A stretch of 64,000 nt of DNA from Scytalidium lignicola (taxonomy: Eukaryota; Ascomycota; Leotiomycetes): the NCBI GenBank assembly GCA_002812745.2, contig NCSJ02000004.1:124001-188000 (forward strand). The letters are read 5' to 3'. Each line of letters opens with the position of its first letter. Position 1 is the stretch's first letter. The translations under genes and the position numbers were made by a program. The notes under the pieces were generated by a model. That model saw nothing but the letters and a program-made list of their open reading frames with translations. It was not told the origin of the DNA and searched no databases. Shown here one piece after another: positions 60,560 to 64,000 of the stretch.

Positions 60560-61636
60560 ATGGCAGGTCACATTCCATTCTACACCTATCCTCAATCAAA
60601 GGCCCTAGACATTTTCCTACAGATCCTCAAACTGCATCTCCCATTCAGCAATCCACTTTATAACCGAATGCAATCGCCGCTCAACATCCCCTCACGACAC
60701 TGCATCTTCGCTGCCACATTTCCATTACCAGCAGGAAATGCAGCCTCAGCAGGCCAGCCTCCCATAATAGCAGAACCGTTCACAATACTATTTGCAGACC
60801 GTTCGCGGCACCAGGAGTCCCAAATATGGATCTACAACTCTCTGATTAAGGCTTATGCAGATGAGACCTTTGACTCTCTTGCTCCAGAGCAACAGTTAAT
60901 TCTCAGAGTCCATGCACTCTCTGCCATCCAATTTCTAAAATCTACGGAGGTTCCCGAGGCTCCAGGGTGGCCATTCCATCCTAACTTGCGCTTCGCATGC
61001 ATACATCCTTTCATATATGTCCCTCTGACCGACCTGGCTAAGGAACGGGATGCTCTCCCCTACACGACCTCGTGGAACTTGTGGTTAGCTTCAACGAAGA
61101 ATACAGATCATCCTGGCCTTGATTTGAACACAAACAAAGTAAGAACCATAGATACTAATCAAACAGAAGCACTTCCAGAAGGCTTTATCTTTGCTCGTGT
61201 CCGTGAATCGGACCTTGATACTGTAATATCTACCTCCACCATTCCACGCCAGAAATCCACCCTTCTCCAACTTCCCAACATAGCAATATTAAAATCTCCC
61301 TCCCCATCTACTCTTGCGTCTGTTACAGACTCTGTCTTGCCTGATTCTCAACTAGAGCTAGCAGCGTGGGCCTACATCGGCATTGACGGTTCTCTCGCGA
61401 CGCTTTATGTCCAACCTCCTTACCGCAACCGTGGATTCGCAAAATCTGTGGCAAGGGAGCTAATGATACGACTTGGAAACGGGGATTTCCAAGATCTGGG
61501 GTTCGATGGACAAGGTGGATGGGTGCATGCTGACGTTAAGGTTGGGAATAAGGGGAGTGAAGCTGTCATGAAGAGCGTGGGTGCACGGGTAGTGTGGACT
61601 ACGCTTTATTGCTGGATAAACTTAGAGAAGTTTTAG
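60560..61636 (+). CDS. GNAT N-acetyltransferase, FR47-like
   Basis: Single exon, 358 aa. The C-terminal third is the acetyl-CoA-binding GNAT core: ELAAWAYIGIDGSLATLYV (strands 4/5), then PPYRNRGFAKSVARELM, which contains the R/Q-x-x-G-x-G/A-like pyrophosphate loop (RNRGFA). The end (AVMKSVGARVVWTTLYCWI) fits the last strands. The N-terminal 200 residues are specific to the fungal FR47-like family and include GHIPFYTYPQSKALDIFL. The substrate is unknown; relatives include glycine N-acyltransferase-like enzymes. The ATG at 60560 follows a purine (GCAAAGATGG), a good context. Confidence 0.85.
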   Translation: MAGHIPFYTYPQSKALDIFLQILKLHLPFSNPLYNRMQSPLNIPSRHCIFAATFPLPAGNAASAGQPPIIAEPFTILFADRSRHQESQIWIYNSLIKAYADETFDSLAPEQQLILRVHALSAIQFLKSTEVPEAPGWPFHPNLRFACIHPFIYVPLTDLAKERDALPYTTSWNLWLASTKNTDHPGLDLNTNKVRTIDTNQTEALPEGFIFARVRESDLDTVISTSTIPRQKSTLLQLPNIAILKSPSPSTLASVTDSVLPDSQLELAAWAYIGIDGSLATLYVQPPYRNRGFAKSVARELMIRLGNGDFQDLGFDGQGGWVHADVKVGNKGSEAVMKSVGARVVWTTLYCWINLEKF

Positions 61637-62233
61637 ACTAGAAGGTTTGGCAAACAAGTGGATTAAGTCGGAGGAATGACAATCTATAAACAAGTTTAAA
61701 ATCTGGAGCCCGAATCTAAATCTAGATGGCAGACCACAGTGCCTTCTTGCTTATAATCATTAAATATATAGCTATCAGCCTAGGGATCGATAATATAGAG
61801 AGTTTACTCACTACATAACAGACAGCTAAAATTCTCAATTATGGCGAAAATCTAAGAATATTAACATACTTCAAGCTACTCACCTCCCCAATCAATAGGT
61901 CGTTTAACCTTTCACAAACTTCGTCCTCCCAAACTAAGTTAAGAAGCTGCCACCGATTTTTCGTCTCATATCATGTTTGAGTGGAGACAAGGAGATACAG
62001 GCTACTATAAGAACGTCTCCGGTGTAGACTTGTATCGTGTGGGGAGACTATATTGAGACTGTAAAAGAATTGCAAAACTACTGGTAATATGCTCTCAGCA
62101 ATAACACATTCTTGTAAATGGGTTGAGTGCGCAGTCTCTCCGAGAAGAAAAGGGTATCATTATGTAACCATTATCTAAATTATCGTCGTCATACATAATC
62201 CCAGTAACCCGTAACTCCACGTTCATGAAAACT
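61637..62233. other. Intergenic, convergent 3' ends
   Basis: This is 597 bases between the GNAT and TOF1 stops. It is AT-rich and nothing was recognised. Confidence 0.5.
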
Positions 62234-64000
62234 CTACTCTTCATCACTGCTTTCAATGATGAAACCAGCTCTGACCCTCTGCCTAGCAGTCCTCGAAATA
62301 AGAGTGACATCCTCATCCTCATCCTCATCTTCTCCTTCTTCCTCTACTACAAGCCTACTGATATCTTTTGCACCTAAATCATCGTCTGACAGCTTCTGTC
62401 GTTTCGTTTGTGATGCCCGAGCATGTGGACTTGACATTGGTGTATCTACATCTTCATCGTCTGAGTCCATGGGAACAATATTCCTGGTGTTTGGCGAGGA
62501 TATCTCGCTTCCACTCGCATCATGATCACTGTCAGAAGATATAGCACTGGATTGCCGCTTCTTACTAATCGTGGATGAAGCATGGTGATCTTTTGTTTTC
62601 CCAACGCTAAGCAATTCCTTCACGATTGAGACTTTGGACTTCGCCCGCTGTTTTTCTTCCTGCTCAAAAAATACGCGATCGCGCTCTTCATCGGTTTCGT
62701 CATCACTATCATGCACGAAAAGCTCGCTCTTAATCTTGCGTCGCTTTTCAAGTTCTAGTAATTGCCGTGCTTCTCTTTGTGATTCTAGCTGCTCTTCTGT
62801 GGGACTATCTTCATCTTCATCTTCACTCCTTACCCTCCTTCTCCTTTGTCGCAATTTCTTCATCTCCTTTAGAGCATCTGACTTCTTCAAGGCCGTAGGT
62901 CCACCCGCTGGGAATAGAAATTCCTCTTCATCATCATCGATTCCATCGTCTTCATCATCGAAGTTCTGCCTCTGTCGAGGAGCTGGAACAGCTGACTTTC
63001 GTCTAATAAAATCTGCTGCTTCTTTACCATCATCAAAGCTAGGGGGGTTGAACTCGGCATTTTTTATGAGATCGAGCGCTTGCTTGATTTGGTCAGCCGT
63101 TAGCTTTGAAGGGAAAAACCATTGGGCTTCTGGATCGTCTTCTCCCAAGTGTTCGATACCAATCAGCGTCATGAGCAGACGAAGATGCCCATTTTTAAAC
63201 ATGTGAAGTCTACGCGTGTCATTATCTAGTTTGAGCACTATTCTCAATATTAGCTGGTATTCAATATACACTGACGTAAATACATACCAATAGATGGTGC
63301 CAAAGGCTTCTCAGTTTGGACGGCAGGGGTTTCTAAGGCATCGGTCGAAGGGTCATTTTCGACGGAATTTAGCGCCTGGTTCATATTTTCCCAACTTCTT
63401 CTCTCGCTCTCCGCTGAGGATAGCTCGGATTTGGCCCATTGAACATCGTCTCCATTATTGCTGTCAAGTAGCGCACTTACGACGACACCAATTTGCTCCT
63501 CCCACTCCATACCGGGTTTGACCTCTAACTCGGCTGCAGGTCGTGGTTTTGCGGCAAATGTCTGTTTTTCATATCCATATTCTAGATAGTGTGCAGTGCG
63601 GTTGGTCTTGGAAAATAGCATTTCAACCGCAAGTTCGGGACGCTCCTGCCATTTTCTTACACATCGTTTCACCAATTGTTTTACAAGCTCATCCCATTCT
63701 TTGTAATAACTTGCAGCTCTATCCAGACCCTCAGGACCTTTAGCCATCTTGTATAAAAGAGCTATAATGTCTACTCTGAATAACATGACACTCATTTCCT
63801 CTTTGAATGCTACACGGTAGAAAAATCGATGACAACGCTTGAGCTGCTCGGCATCGAGATCGTTGTAAAACTTGGCAAACACGAGGAAGGTATCAATGCA
63901 TCCTTGGGTTAGGAACTTGACGACGAAACGTTTGAAGTCGAAACTTCTTTCCCTTGACGCTCGCTCAGCTCTAGCTTCGTCTTCTACCTCTGAATCATCG
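62234..64000 (-). CDS. TOF1: Tof1/Timeless replication fork protection protein, C-terminal part
   Basis: Two exons are visible, 63288-64000 (open to the window edge, 5' truncated) and 62234-63237, with a 50-nt intron. The upper exon has the conserved Timeless segment: [58 protein letters not shown] and [14 protein letters not shown]. The lower exon has [34 protein letters not shown], then long acidic and basic low-complexity stretches, and it ends IIESSDEE. Tof1 with Csm3 travels with the replisome, slows forks at barriers and supports checkpoint signalling through Mrc1. The C-terminal half has many Ser-Asp-Glu clusters that look like CK2 sites. The missing N-terminus should hold the Timeless domain proper. 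Confidence 0.92.

Noticed and set aside
62634..63206. 190-codon plus-strand ORF
   Set aside because: It is antisense to the acidic low-complexity part of TOF1; its poly-Ser runs are the mirror of Asp/Glu codons.

Overview
The window is nuclear DNA of a filamentous ascomycete (Pezizomycotina). I favour Leotiomycetes, but that is only an impression. The evidence is conserved eukaryotic genes split by short GT-AG introns, mostly 45-75 nt, often with CTAAC- or CTGAC-type branch sites. Several families are typical of these fungi: Cut12, a Cla4-type kinase, a YOR1-like ABC transporter, DUF5672, sedolisin, and an SDR 4,6-dehydratase. Exon structures were built by hand from splice signals and reading-frame closure; every model called complete has exon lengths summing to a multiple of three.

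Layout. 1-399 is the 3' end of PGS1. Then on the minus strand come SIS1 (725-1963), a UBA/UIM protein resembling an inactive USP (2841-5739), CDC34 (6570-7367) and CUT12 (9119-11315). CUT12 is divergent from ORC2 (11677-13536, +). SEC61 (14444-15996, +) and a YOR1-like ABC-C transporter (17392-22444, +) follow. A predicted 7-TM membrane protein (22955-24822), SEC12 (26190-28117) and CLA4 (28852-31707) lie on the minus strand. RPF1 (34804-36205, +) is convergent with a RING/ZZ/SH3 protein (36754-39824, -). An MFS transporter (40940-42706), a DUF5672 protein (44099-45277) and a TPT/DMT transporter (about 49167-50433) follow on the minus strand. A sugar-nucleotide 4,6-dehydratase (51958-53426, +) and a methyltransferase (54624-56033, +) precede a secreted sedolisin (56575-59087, -). 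A GNAT protein (60560-61636, +) and the 3' part of TOF1 (62234-64000, -) close the window.

Most genes are housekeeping. Ubiquitin and chaperone functions sit at 0.7-7.4 kb, replication and spindle-pole functions at 9-13.5 kb (plus TOF1 at the far end), and secretory-pathway functions at 14-16 kb (SEC61) and 26-28 kb (SEC12). The two gene-poor stretches, 31.7-34.8 kb and 45.3-49.1 kb, are not empty. Each holds a decayed, frameshifted copy of a housekeeping enzyme: cytosolic glycyl-tRNA synthetase at 33.3-34.5 kb and adenosine kinase at 47.0-48.0 kb. Next to the second lies a 384-bp non-autonomous inverted-repeat element with about 48-bp termini and TA at both ends.

Regulatory signals I can support are a perfect four-unit heat-shock element upstream of SIS1, two MCB-like sites in the shared ORC2/CUT12 promoter, and CreA-like sites upstream of the sedolisin. 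Four isolated N bases and a 9-base homopolymer disturb CUT12, the ABC transporter and the TPT gene. In CUT12 these look like assembly problems, not biology. No rRNA, tRNA or CRISPR feature was recognised.
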